A stretch of 14,527 bases of DNA from SAR202 cluster bacterium (GTDB taxonomy: Bacteria > Chloroflexota > Dehalococcoidia > Lucifugimonadales > UBA1123): contig JASLRP010000592.1 of the NCBI GenBank assembly GCA_030743915.1, positions 1-14,527 of the forward strand. The letters run 5' to 3'. The notes below the pieces were generated by a model, which had not been told where the DNA came from, did not search any database, and worked only from the letters and a program-made list of their open reading frames with translations. Numbering within the stretch: position 1 is the first letter of the stretch; each line of letters opens with the position of its first letter. The translations under genes and the position numbers were made by a program. This document shows positions 1 through 7,055 of this stretch, in pieces.

Positions 1-2
1 AG

Positions 3-326
3 GCCGAGGCGATATGGGGCGCGGCGCGGGCATACCTGAACGAGAACCATTCCAGGCTTTGGGAGAGCGCAAAAACTGACCTCGCTGTCAGCGTAGAGGA
101 TCGAATCGGAGTCAGGCTCGCCAGCACCCACGCTATCAAGCAGGCCGCCGAAGTGGTGGATATTGCCTACAACATGAGCGGGGCAGGCGCCATATTCGCC
201 GGAAACCCCGTCCAACGTCGGTTCCGCGATGTCCACGTCATCACCCAGCAGGTCCAGGGGCAGATGTATCATTACGACACGGCGGGCCAATTCTTCCTCG
301 GCATGGAACCACAAGGTTCCCTATAA
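3..326 (+). CDS. Acyl-CoA dehydrogenase-fold flavoenzyme, C-terminal fragment
   Basis: Only the last 107 codons are in the window; the frame is open from base 3 and ends with TAA at 324-326. The fragment reads as the C-terminal helical domain (Acyl-CoA_dh_2 type) of the DszC/HsaA/HpaA-like flavin-dependent monooxygenase group. The signature is the NPVQRRFRDVHVITQQ stretch at fragment residues 68-83, which matches the 'pl-QR-fRD-h---tqH' pattern of that group. In those relatives the last residue is usually His; here it is Gln83. Such enzymes use reduced flavin from a partner reductase to hydroxylate or desulfurise aromatic or sulfur compounds, while plain acyl-CoA dehydrogenases share the fold. 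The gene ends 27 bases before the Gfo/Idh/MocA start on the same strand, so the two are probably co-transcribed. The reaction cannot be fixed without the N-terminal FAD-binding half. Confidence 0.75.
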   Translation, partial: AEAIWGAARAYLNENHSRLWESAKTDLAVSVEDRIGVRLASTHAIKQAAEVVDIAYNMSGAGAIFAGNPVQRRFRDVHVITQQVQGQMYHYDTAGQFFLGMEPQGSL

Positions 327-340
327 GCCAACCACCGTTT

Positions 341-345
341 GGGAG
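341..345 (+). promoter_or_regulatory. Shine-Dalgarno site of the Gfo/Idh/MocA gene
   Basis: GGGAG lies 8 bases before the ATG at 354. It decides between this ATG and an in-frame TTG at 339, which would place the site inside the coding region and has no site of its own. Confidence 0.6.
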
Positions 346-353
346 CAGAGCGC

Positions 354-1505
354 ATGACTACTGGTGACACACCAAGGCTGAAAATCGGAATGCTGGGAGT
401 CGGCGCGGCGGCCCAGTGGTACTATCTTCCGGCCACAAAATTGTGGAGCGACCGCCTGGACCTCAAGGCCGTGTGCGATCTGGACATCGACCGGGCGCGG
501 CATTTTGGTGAACTCTACGGCGCCGACGCCGTGTTCACCGACTACGAGCAGATGCTGTCCAATGCTGACATCAACGCCGTGGCGATTCTCACTCCCCACG
601 AACGCCACGCCGAGGAAGTTCTGCTAGCTATCGAGCATGGCAAACACGTCCTCATCGAAAAGCCGATGGCTGGCTCGCTGGCCGACGCAGAGGCCATCTG
701 TGAAGCGGCGGAGGCGCAAGGCATACAAGTCTCTTGCGCACCTCCGAACATGCTGCATCCCGGACAGCGCAGGCTGATGCAGTTGGTATCCAGCGGCGCC
801 ATTGGCGAGGTGTCGTTGGTGCGCAACACACGGTCCAGCATGGGACCAGGATCGCGGCCCGGCGCCCCGACCGACTTCAGTTGGTTCTATCAGAGCGGCG
901 CCGGCGGCATGTCCAGCATGGCCGGTTACGGACTGATCAAGATGACCGCGGTCCTGGGGCCGGTGAAGTCCCTCTCCGCAATGTCCTGCATCTCCATGCC
1001 AGAACGAATCATGCGCGACGGGCCGGCAAAAGGCAAAGTGGTGCAGGTGGACGTTCCCGACAATAACGTGATGGTCCTGGACTTCGGAAACAACACGCTT
1101 GGCACGATGGACACAGGGTACGTGATGATGGCATCAGAAGCGCCGGACATGGAGCTTTTCGGGACCGAGGGCACGCTCTCAACCTACGGTGGAGATCAGG
1201 TGGAGAAAATCCGGCTGTACAAGGACGACTGGAAGACCGACGTGGCCGGATGGCAGGACGTGGATATTCCGAACCTCGAATCTCGCATGTCCAAGCACCC
1301 CTCCACTCTGTTGAGTCTGGCCGACGCGGTCCTGGACGGCAAACCTCTGGTCAACGGCCCTCGCCACATGGTTCACGTAGTCGAGGTCATCGAGAAGACC
1401 TGGCTAGCCGCCAAAACCCGCCAGACCGTGGACCTGACCACAACCTTCCCGATGGTCTCCTGGGAAGACCTGCCATTTGAGACCAGCACGGCAAAGCTGG
1501 TCTGA
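354..1505 (+). CDS. Gfo/Idh/MocA family NAD(P)-dependent oxidoreductase
   Basis: The 383-residue protein has the usual length of this family. The N-terminal Rossmann fold shows a nucleotide-binding GVGAAA loop (residues 15-20), the VCDLD turn ending the second strand (about 40-44), and the EKPM motif (102-105) whose Lys103 normally contacts nicotinamide and substrate. The C-terminal substrate domain begins near residue 130. Family members oxidise or reduce sugars, inositols or related cyclic compounds with NAD(P). An oddity is the helix that usually reads G-G-x-x-x-D-x-G-x-H: here it is GGMSSMAGYG (184-193), so the usual Asp and His are Met189 and Gly193. The family assignment is firm but the reaction is not. 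The gene follows the flavoenzyme fragment on the same strand and ends 35 bases from the converging amidohydrolase. Confidence 0.88.
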   Translation: MTTGDTPRLKIGMLGVGAAAQWYYLPATKLWSDRLDLKAVCDLDIDRARHFGELYGADAVFTDYEQMLSNADINAVAILTPHERHAEEVLLAIEHGKHVLIEKPMAGSLADAEAICEAAEAQGIQVSCAPPNMLHPGQRRLMQLVSSGAIGEVSLVRNTRSSMGPGSRPGAPTDFSWFYQSGAGGMSSMAGYGLIKMTAVLGPVKSLSAMSCISMPERIMRDGPAKGKVVQVDVPDNNVMVLDFGNNTLGTMDTGYVMMASEAPDMELFGTEGTLSTYGGDQVEKIRLYKDDWKTDVAGWQDVDIPNLESRMSKHPSTLLSLADAVLDGKPLVNGPRHMVHVVEVIEKTWLAAKTRQTVDLTTTFPMVSWEDLPFETSTAKLV

Positions 1506-1540
1506 TATCAGATGATTTCGCGGGGGTCAGAGGTTAGCAG

Positions 1541-2914
1541 TCACACCACAGGCCAGCGTGAAGGGAAGGAGACGCCGCTGCGCTCCAACAGATCCTCACC
1601 CAGGGACTGAACTTTTTGGATAAGCTCCCATTCATCAACGAATGTGGGCTTGTGATCTTCCACAACAACACGGCCGTCCACCATAACGGTGTGAACGCTA
1701 CGACCATCGGCGTTGTACACAAGGTTGTTGATGGGGTTGAACAGCGTTCGCCACTCGGCTCTTCGGGTGTCGAACATGACCAGATCGGCCTTTTTGCCTT
1801 CCTCCAGCGACCCGACGTCGCCATCCAGTCCCAGAGCCTGAGCGCATCTGAGGGTCGCCAGTTCCACGGCTGTCTCAGCCGGAATCTTGGAGACGTCCCT
1901 ACGTCCGTCCTTATAAAGCACTGCCGCGAGATACATGGCTCTCATGCTCTCGACGAGGTTGGAGTTGTTGCCAGCGTCAGTGCCCAGTCCCACTGGAACG
2001 CCAGCCTCCAGCAATTCAGGCAGCAACGCCGTGCTGGTCATGCCTGAGCCGCCCTTGATAGCTGCTGTGGGACACATGATGACCCGAGCGCCAAACTCGG
2101 CGATGATTTCGACATCATGCTCCGATATTCCCAGCGCGTGAGCCAGCGTAACGTTGGGACCCAAAACGCCGAGATCGGCCAATTTCTGGGTCGAGGAGAC
2201 GTCCAGTTCAGAGGCGCCTTCGCCTGCGGGCACCGTCTGGCTGTGGTGGATTGTCAGCCCCGTGGAATGTTCATCGACGATTCGCTTGGCTCCGACCAGA
2301 AGTTCGTCAGAACAGTATTCGGGAGCGAAGGGCATGGCCCACGCGCCCACACGCCCTGACAGTTCGCCGTCCCATCGCTCAATGGTGTCGCCGGTCAGTT
2401 TCAGCGCTTCTTCGGTCGAGTACACCGGCAGGTTCCAGGGATTCGGCCTGTCGGTCACCTGTTGGCCGACAATGATCCGACAGCCGGATTCTCGGTATGC
2501 CTCCAGACAGGCGCCCAGATGCTTCGTGCTTCCAGGATCAACGATGGTCGTGGTGCCGTATTTCAATAGCTCAGTCAGGGCTAAAAGCGAGGTGTTGTAT
2601 TCCTCTTCCGGCGTCATGATGGACTGGATTGAGAACAGGTATGGATAGTACGCCGGACCGAGGTCGTCCGGGAAGATTCCGCGAGTGGCATGAGCGTAGC
2701 TGATGTGCATGTGCCCATTCAGGAACCCTGGAGTGATCACCATATCCGTTGCGTCGATTATCCGGTCGGCGGGCGTGTCTTGCAGATCGTCGGATTTGGC
2801 AACTTGCGTGATGCGATCATCCTTGATCAGCAGAGAGCCGTCTTTCAAGATTCGACGTTCGGGGTCCACAGTGATGATGAACGCGGCGTTTTCGATCTTT
2901 GTGGTTTGTGACAT
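1541..2914 (-). CDS. Metal-dependent amidohydrolase (cytosine/SAH deaminase, triazine hydrolase group)
   Basis: The 457-residue length fits the TrzN/AtzA/SsnA/MtaD group of the amidohydrolase superfamily, which hydrolyses C-N or C-Cl bonds on heterocycles. The N-terminal beta-sandwich ends in TPGFLNGHMH, giving metal ligands His68 and His70. Further expected ligands are His223 in TIHHSQT, His259 in LAHALG, and Asp313 in GLGTDAG. In deaminases the segment after the third His reads H-x-x-E, with Glu as general acid/base; here it is His223-x-x-Gln226. The C-terminal part (about 360-420) returns to the beta-sandwich with an EEGKKADLVMFD stretch typical of the group. ATG at 2914 has a modest GCGGGG upstream. 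The gene is the last of the minus-strand array, 70 bases after the esterase pseudoenzyme. The substrate is unknown; a cytosolic deaminase or hydrolase of an N-heterocycle or guanidine-like compound is likely. Confidence 0.87.
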   Translation of the reverse strand: MSQTTKIENAAFIITVDPERRILKDGSLLIKDDRITQVAKSDDLQDTPADRIIDATDMVITPGFLNGHMHISYAHATRGIFPDDLGPAYYPYLFSIQSIMTPEEEYNTSLLALTELLKYGTTTIVDPGSTKHLGACLEAYRESGCRIIVGQQVTDRPNPWNLPVYSTEEALKLTGDTIERWDGELSGRVGAWAMPFAPEYCSDELLVGAKRIVDEHSTGLTIHHSQTVPAGEGASELDVSSTQKLADLGVLGPNVTLAHALGISEHDVEIIAEFGARVIMCPTAAIKGGSGMTSTALLPELLEAGVPVGLGTDAGNNSNLVESMRAMYLAAVLYKDGRRDVSKIPAETAVELATLRCAQALGLDGDVGSLEEGKKADLVMFDTRRAEWRTLFNPINNLVYNADGRSVHTVMVDGRVVVEDHKPTFVDEWELIQKVQSLGEDLLERSGVSFPSRWPVV

Positions 2915-2984
2915 GATTGTGCCCCGCAGACAGTGATACGTAATTCGGGAGTGAATATCCTGGCCGGTCAGACTTTGCCGCTAT

Positions 2985-3905
2985 CTATTGCCAATGCTCG
3001 GGAACGATAGCCTCATCGAAACCAAACTCCGATGTAATCCAACGCTCCATCACCAGACCATCCAGATAACTGGATTCGTCTGACTCGTGGATGGTGGTCG
3101 GGCCGTTCAACCCTTCGATTACCGGAGCGAGGCCGGCGGCGTCCTGAAGTCCGCCCGTCGATTGGGCCATCACCAGCGTCGAGCCGTCGAACTTCGGAGC
3201 GAACCATCGAGGGTTGAAGTATCCCAGTGTCCGTTCAGCATCGTCACGACCGAACGGATTGTGCCTGAGATGATCGTTGATCTCCTCCAGGGGGTAGCCG
3301 GACGTCTGGCCTGCCAGCCTCAGAGTGTCGAAGAACAGCGCGGGTGTTACCACGAGTTGCGTTGCTCCACTGCCCAACGCCGAGGCGATCATCGCCACAT
3401 CGTTCCCGATGGCGACTACCCTGGAAGCGTCAACCTCGGGGCGCGATACCACACACTCCAACCCACGAATCGCGTCGGCTACGATCCCTCGGAAGACGTA
3501 GCTCTCGGGGCTCTCAATTCCGGTGGTCAACAGTCCTGGGAACATGGCCGCAAAGGGCTGATCGGCGTTGCGCTGTCCCCTGCCCGCGCACGAGAAGGTG
3601 ACGTAACGACTTCGCACCAGATTCGCGGTCCCTTGAGGTATGGTCTCCAGGACGCTGGCGTATTTGGGAGGCCAGTAGATGGCCGGGAACGGCCCGTCTC
3701 CCTTCGGTATGCTCAGGTATGCGTACAGGCGATACGGCCCGATGCTGGTCAATCGGACACTGTACATATCGGCGAAGTCTGTGCATCGCATGGGTATCAG
3801 CTCGACCTCAGGACGAGCGGGTGTCGCCTCCAGTTCAGAGAGAACCGCCGACCAGTAGTCGTCAAAGTCTGCTGGTATTGTTGGAGTGGCCTGGTCTGTT
3901 GTCAT
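2985..3905 (-). CDS. Acetylxylan-esterase-like alpha/beta hydrolase homologue lacking the catalytic triad (pseudoenzyme)
   Basis: This 306-residue protein aligns along its whole length with the upstream neighbour encoded at 4835->3912. Shared landmarks include an N-terminal P-x-DFD-x-(Y/F)W, a FPGLLTTGI segment versus YPGLLTYGI, a Y-x-(F/Y)RG plus RG-x-(E/D) block, (S)R-x-EVD-x-(S/N)R before the nucleophile elbow, and EIND(H/Y)LR. The catalytic residues are not kept: the G-S-S-Q-G elbow is Gly167-Asn-Asp169-Val-Ala, the acid-loop Asp position falls on Thr/Gly near 250, and the His position falls on Ser near 278. It is full length with no stop or frameshift, so it is not an ordinary pseudogene. 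Its ATG at 3905 lies 6 bases after the neighbour's stop and an AGGA overlaps that stop, so translation is probably coupled. A binding or partner-subunit role is inferred, not shown. Confidence 0.82.
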   Translation of the reverse strand: MTTDQATPTIPADFDDYWSAVLSELEATPARPEVELIPMRCTDFADMYSVRLTSIGPYRLYAYLSIPKGDGPFPAIYWPPKYASVLETIPQGTANLVRSRYVTFSCAGRGQRNADQPFAAMFPGLLTTGIESPESYVFRGIVADAIRGLECVVSRPEVDASRVVAIGNDVAMIASALGSGATQLVVTPALFFDTLRLAGQTSGYPLEEINDHLRHNPFGRDDAERTLGYFNPRWFAPKFDGSTLVMAQSTGGLQDAAGLAPVIEGLNGPTTIHESDESSYLDGLVMERWITSEFGFDEAIVPEHWQ

Positions 3906-3911
3906 AATGTC

Positions 3912-4835
3912 CTATCCCAGGTGTTTCTTGAAGAATGATTCGATGACTGCTCCGTGCTCGGCGCGCCCCGCGCTGTGGCCCTGATTATCGTAGGGATACA
4001 TGGTCTTGTCGGCGCTGGCGATCTCGTTGAATAGCGCGAATCCGGTCTCAGGCGGACAGACGTTGTCCTGCATGCCCACGTTAATGATTATCGGACACGT
4101 TATCATGTGGGCGAAGTTAATGCCGTCGAAGTAATTGAGGGTGTCCTCTACCTGATCACGGCTGTCTGGATGCAACCTCAAGTAGTCGTTGATCTCCTGG
4201 TACGGGTAGGTATGAGTGAGTTCGATAGCGTCCATGTATCCGACGAGATACGGAGCGCCCGCTGCGGCGGCTTTGATCTCTGGACGCATCGCCGCAGTAG
4301 TTAGGGTCAATCCGCCGCCTTGACTGCTGCCGGTGACTCCGATCCTGTTGCTGTCCACCTCATCTCGCGACATGAGAAAATCAACGCCCCGCCATGCGTC
4401 AACGTAGAAACCTCGATACGAGTACACATTGCGGTCCACGATCCCGTAGGTCAGCAGACCGGGATAGCCGGGGTTGAACTGGGTGTTGCTCCTGAGTTTG
4501 CCCCTGGGAGCAACAGACAGAATGGCATATCCTCGCCTTGCCCACTCCTTGGTGATGCCAGGGTCGCTCTGATAACCGGGCACGACCATGACCGCCGCCA
4601 GCGGGCCGGTCCGATCCCGTGGAATGCAGTACCATCCTGCGATTCGGACGTTATCCAGGCTGTTGTAGCAAACCTGGAACACTTCGATGTCGTCCGATGA
4701 CCTCAAGGCGTCTGGAACTGCCTCCGGCTCCAACGGAATCTCGGACACATCCGATTTCACTGAATCCCAGAACTGGTCGAAGTCGTCGGGAACGCGTGCT
4801 TTGCTCTTGAAGTTTTGGTCAACTGTGTACGCCAT
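3912..4835 (-). CDS. Acetylxylan esterase / cephalosporin-C deacetylase-like alpha/beta hydrolase
   Basis: The 307-residue size fits the AXE1/CAH family (carbohydrate esterase family 7-like), which removes acetyl groups from xylo-oligosaccharides and from cephalosporins. A full triad is visible: nucleophile Ser171 in the GSSQGG elbow (169-174), Asp257 in VGMQDNVCPP, and His287 in DNQGHSAG. The residue spacing matches that of the family. APRGKLRSN (109-117) corresponds to the family's R-G-Q/K-G loop. No signal peptide is apparent, which points to intracellular deacylation of imported small molecules. ATG at 4835 has GAGG at 5 bases. It sits between the DapA-family lyase (81 bases upstream) and a degenerate paralogue (6 bases downstream). 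Other small acyl esters are possible substrates. Confidence 0.86.
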   Translation of the reverse strand: MAYTVDQNFKSKARVPDDFDQFWDSVKSDVSEIPLEPEAVPDALRSSDDIEVFQVCYNSLDNVRIAGWYCIPRDRTGPLAAVMVVPGYQSDPGITKEWARRGYAILSVAPRGKLRSNTQFNPGYPGLLTYGIVDRNVYSYRGFYVDAWRGVDFLMSRDEVDSNRIGVTGSSQGGGLTLTTAAMRPEIKAAAAGAPYLVGYMDAIELTHTYPYQEINDYLRLHPDSRDQVEDTLNYFDGINFAHMITCPIIINVGMQDNVCPPETGFALFNEIASADKTMYPYDNQGHSAGRAEHGAVIESFFKKHLG

Positions 4836-4916
4836 TTGCGCCTCGCATCTGGTTGCTTGGGTTGCCGCAGCAAGTCTCTCAGAATTTATTATCTCTCACA
4901 AGTGTTCGACAAAACT

Positions 4917-5855
4917 CTAGCTTGCGCTCAACAACGGCTTCAGTCGATCGAGAATCTTATCCAACTCCTCACCGTCTCGCTTGTCGAAGGCACGGCGGCC
5001 CGGTGATCTGACTGTCGGCGTCTTGATGATTCCTCTTCGCCAGAAAGCCTGTTTGTACACTGTGGCGCCGAACAGGGATTCGAAGTTCAAGGCGGGTAGA
5101 ATCTGGTCGAATAGGTCGCGCGCCTCGTCTGTCACAACCTGCCTGCCCTTATCGTCGGTCCCGCCACGTTCGAGCGCATCCCAGACAGCTACATGAGCTT
5201 CGGTGATATGGCCGGCAGGCATGGTTCCGCAGCCTCCCCGACGGTACTCATCCAGCAGGTATCGGCCTCCCATACCGCCCATGATGCCTTTGCAAATGTC
5301 GCCACAGGCTTCCAGCACGGCTGATATCACGTGCCCGGGAATCAGGCTCTCCTCTTTGAGATAGTCGGCGCCGGGAATCTCATTGACTATTTTGATCAGC
5401 GCGCCCGTGGGAATAGTTGGCCCGGCGGGTGGCTTGTTGTTCTGAATCCAGACCGGAACGTCGGCCGCCTCGGCCAGAGCGCCGTAGAAATCCATCATTT
5501 CCTGCTCGCCTGACATGCCGTTGGGCGGCATTGCCATCACACCGTCGACACCGGCATCGCTGGCAACTTTGGCGCGCTCGACGCAGTGATGAAGGGAGAT
5601 TCCAGACACCCCGCCGATGAACGGGACCGCGCCATCGACAGTTCGGATTCCGATGCTGGTCACCTCATCGCGCTCGGCGTCGGTGAGCCTCGGCCCCTCG
5701 CTGGCGTTGACCGGCATGACGATGCCATGAGCGCCTGCCTCGATGCAGAATGACACGCATCGTCGCAAGGAGTCGCGGTCGAGAGAGCCGTCCTCCTCAA
5801 AGGGGGTCACCGGGATTGAATATACGCCTCTGTATTCCTTCTGTTTGCTGGTCAT
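4917..5855 (-). CDS. DapA / KDG-aldolase family class I lyase
   Basis: The 312-residue (beta/alpha)8 protein belongs to the dihydrodipicolinate synthase/N-acetylneuraminate lyase superfamily. The Schiff-base lysine is Lys167 in ADYLKEES. The N-terminal strand is GVYSIPVTPF, and residues 48-54 (PVNASEG) replace the GTTGE loop of true DapA. The Tyr that normally precedes the conserved Asn ('YN-P') is Gln138 in WIQNNKPP. These changes argue against lysine biosynthesis and for an aldolase or dehydratase acting on a 2-keto-3-deoxy acid or related compound. The enolase-superfamily dehydratase directly upstream (57-base gap) supports this: dehydration to a 2-keto-3-deoxy acid followed by retro-aldol cleavage to pyruvate and an aldehyde is a standard pairing. 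ATG at 5855 has AAGGA 7 bases upstream. The exact substrate is not readable. Confidence 0.87.
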   Translation of the reverse strand: MTSKQKEYRGVYSIPVTPFEEDGSLDRDSLRRCVSFCIEAGAHGIVMPVNASEGPRLTDAERDEVTSIGIRTVDGAVPFIGGVSGISLHHCVERAKVASDAGVDGVMAMPPNGMSGEQEMMDFYGALAEAADVPVWIQNNKPPAGPTIPTGALIKIVNEIPGADYLKEESLIPGHVISAVLEACGDICKGIMGGMGGRYLLDEYRRGGCGTMPAGHITEAHVAVWDALERGGTDDKGRQVVTDEARDLFDQILPALNFESLFGATVYKQAFWRRGIIKTPTVRSPGRRAFDKRDGEELDKILDRLKPLLSAS

Positions 5856-5885
5856 CTTCTGTCCTTATTACGCGGTTTGAAATCT

Positions 5886-5896
5886 GTGAATTTCAC
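5886..5896. repeat. Perfect 5-1-5 inverted repeat (possible operator)
   Basis: GTGAATTTCAC in the 57-base gap between the dehydratase stop and the lyase start forms two 5-base arms around one base. A palindromic ACTAGT overlaps its right end. It could be a binding site for a dimeric regulator inside the array, but arms this short can occur by chance. Confidence 0.2.
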
Positions 5897-5912
5897 TAGT
5901 CCGGTTGTCGCG

Positions 5913-7055
5913 TTAGTTTTCAGCGACGTCTCGACGTTCCCACCCCGGCTCGAACATTCTCAGGAAATTCGACTTTCCGTACGGGTGTTTCCTGGCCTCA
6001 TCCTCGTTCAGTTCAACGCCGAGACCTGGCGCGTCTGGCATCTCCAGATAGCCGTCTTGCACTCTTAAATAGCCAGACAACACGTCCTCTGTCCAGGGCT
6101 CAAGATAATCGTCAAAGCATTCCTGGATGAATATGTTGGGAGTGACCGCGCAGATTTGCAGAGCAACCATCGTCTTCAGCGGACTTTCGGCGTTGTGGAA
6201 GGCGACCTCTGCGTGGTGCGCTCTCGCCAGAGCGGCTATCTGGATGGACCGAAAAATGCCGCCTGTCCTCAGCGGTTCGGGGTTTATTACGTCGGTCACA
6301 TTGGCTGCCAGAAATTCTGCGAAGTCGTGAAGCTCGGTCATGCGCTCTCCAGCGATCACACGCACGGGAACGCGCTTGGCAACTTCGACCAGGGCGGGTA
6401 CGTCATTGGACAGCACCGGAGTTTCGAACCAGGTCACCTCGTAGTCAGCCAGCCAGTTGCCTATCTCGATGGCGGCCCCAACGCTGAACCTGTCGTGGGC
6501 CTCGATGAGAATATCCACCGACGGCCCGACGGCCTCTCTCACCGCTCCGACGAGCGATTGGACCTCGCGAGTTTCATCGCGGGACAGGTTCATGTACGCT
6601 GTGCCGAAGGGGTCGAACTTGAGGGCGGTGTACCCCGTATCCACAACTTCTTTGGCCTTCTGAGCGAACCCCTCTGGCGTCCGGTCGCCCGAATACCAGC
6701 CGTTGGCATACACGCGGACCCGGTCGCGCACCTTGCCGCCCAATAATGTGTAAACGGGAACGCCCAGCGACTTTCCGAGAATGTCCCAACATGCCATTTC
6801 GATACCTGACATGGCTGCCGTAACGTTCAGAAAACCCGAAAAATACAAGAAATTCCAGATCTCGTGGATGTTTCTAGGGTCGCGTCCGATGGCGAGATGC
6901 TTGACCTCTTCGATCTGGGCCACTGTGGGTTGAGTCGCAAGTCCGCCCGTTGCTTCACCGAAACCTGTCAGCCCCTCGTCAGTTTCGACGATCACGAATA
7001 TCCAGTTCTTCCACGGATTGCCAACAACTACCGAGCGGATGTCAGTGATTTTCAT
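5913..7055 (-). CDS. Enolase-superfamily (mandelate racemase/muconate lactonizing type) acid-sugar dehydratase
   Basis: Starting at the ATG at 7055 gives 380 residues, the usual length. The capping domain is residues 1-120 and the barrel carries ALKFDPFG with Lys146 and Asp148, the KxD position of the sugar-acid dehydratase subgroups. Metal ligands are Glu185 in ILIEAHDRF (with a nearby His187, as in the D-x-H of galactonate dehydratases), Glu211 in WFETP and Glu237 in IAGERM. Asp255 and His287 (FHNAE) form the Asp-His dyad. The reaction expected is Mg2+-dependent beta-elimination of water from an aldonic acid to a 2-keto-3-deoxy acid. The ATG overlaps the stop of the upstream hydantoinase as ATGA (7052-7055), which is why it is preferred to a GTG at 7085 giving 10 extra residues. 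The following gene is a matching aldolase-type lyase. The sugar acid is not identified. Confidence 0.88.
   Translation of the reverse strand: MKITDIRSVVVGNPWKNWIFVIVETDEGLTGFGEATGGLATQPTVAQIEEVKHLAIGRDPRNIHEIWNFLYFSGFLNVTAAMSGIEMACWDILGKSLGVPVYTLLGGKVRDRVRVYANGWYSGDRTPEGFAQKAKEVVDTGYTALKFDPFGTAYMNLSRDETREVQSLVGAVREAVGPSVDILIEAHDRFSVGAAIEIGNWLADYEVTWFETPVLSNDVPALVEVAKRVPVRVIAGERMTELHDFAEFLAANVTDVINPEPLRTGGIFRSIQIAALARAHHAEVAFHNAESPLKTMVALQICAVTPNIFIQECFDDYLEPWTEDVLSGYLRVQDGYLEMPDAPGLGVELNEDEARKHPYGKSNFLRMFEPGWERRDVAEN
7052..7055 (-). promoter_or_regulatory. ATGA overlap: translational coupling of hydantoinase fusion and dehydratase
   Basis: On the minus strand the TGA stop of the HyuA-HyuB fusion and the ATG of the dehydratase share two bases. 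This arrangement normally lets ribosomes re-initiate, keeping the two products in fixed ratio. It also fixes the start of the dehydratase. Confidence 0.75.

Noticed and set aside
1502..1511. CTGATATCAG palindrome at the convergent gene ends
   Set aside because: It is short, overlaps the stop codon, and has no T run to make it a terminator.
3087..3938. 283-residue plus-strand open frame opposite the esterase paralogue
   Set aside because: It is antisense to a protein with clear family similarity and shows no domain of its own; long antisense frames are common at this base composition.
4886..4914. Promoter on the minus strand (TTTTGT, 17 bases, TAATAA) upstream of the esterase
   Set aside because: The -35 match is poor and the region is only moderately AT-rich; it stays possible but is not strong enough to list as a feature.
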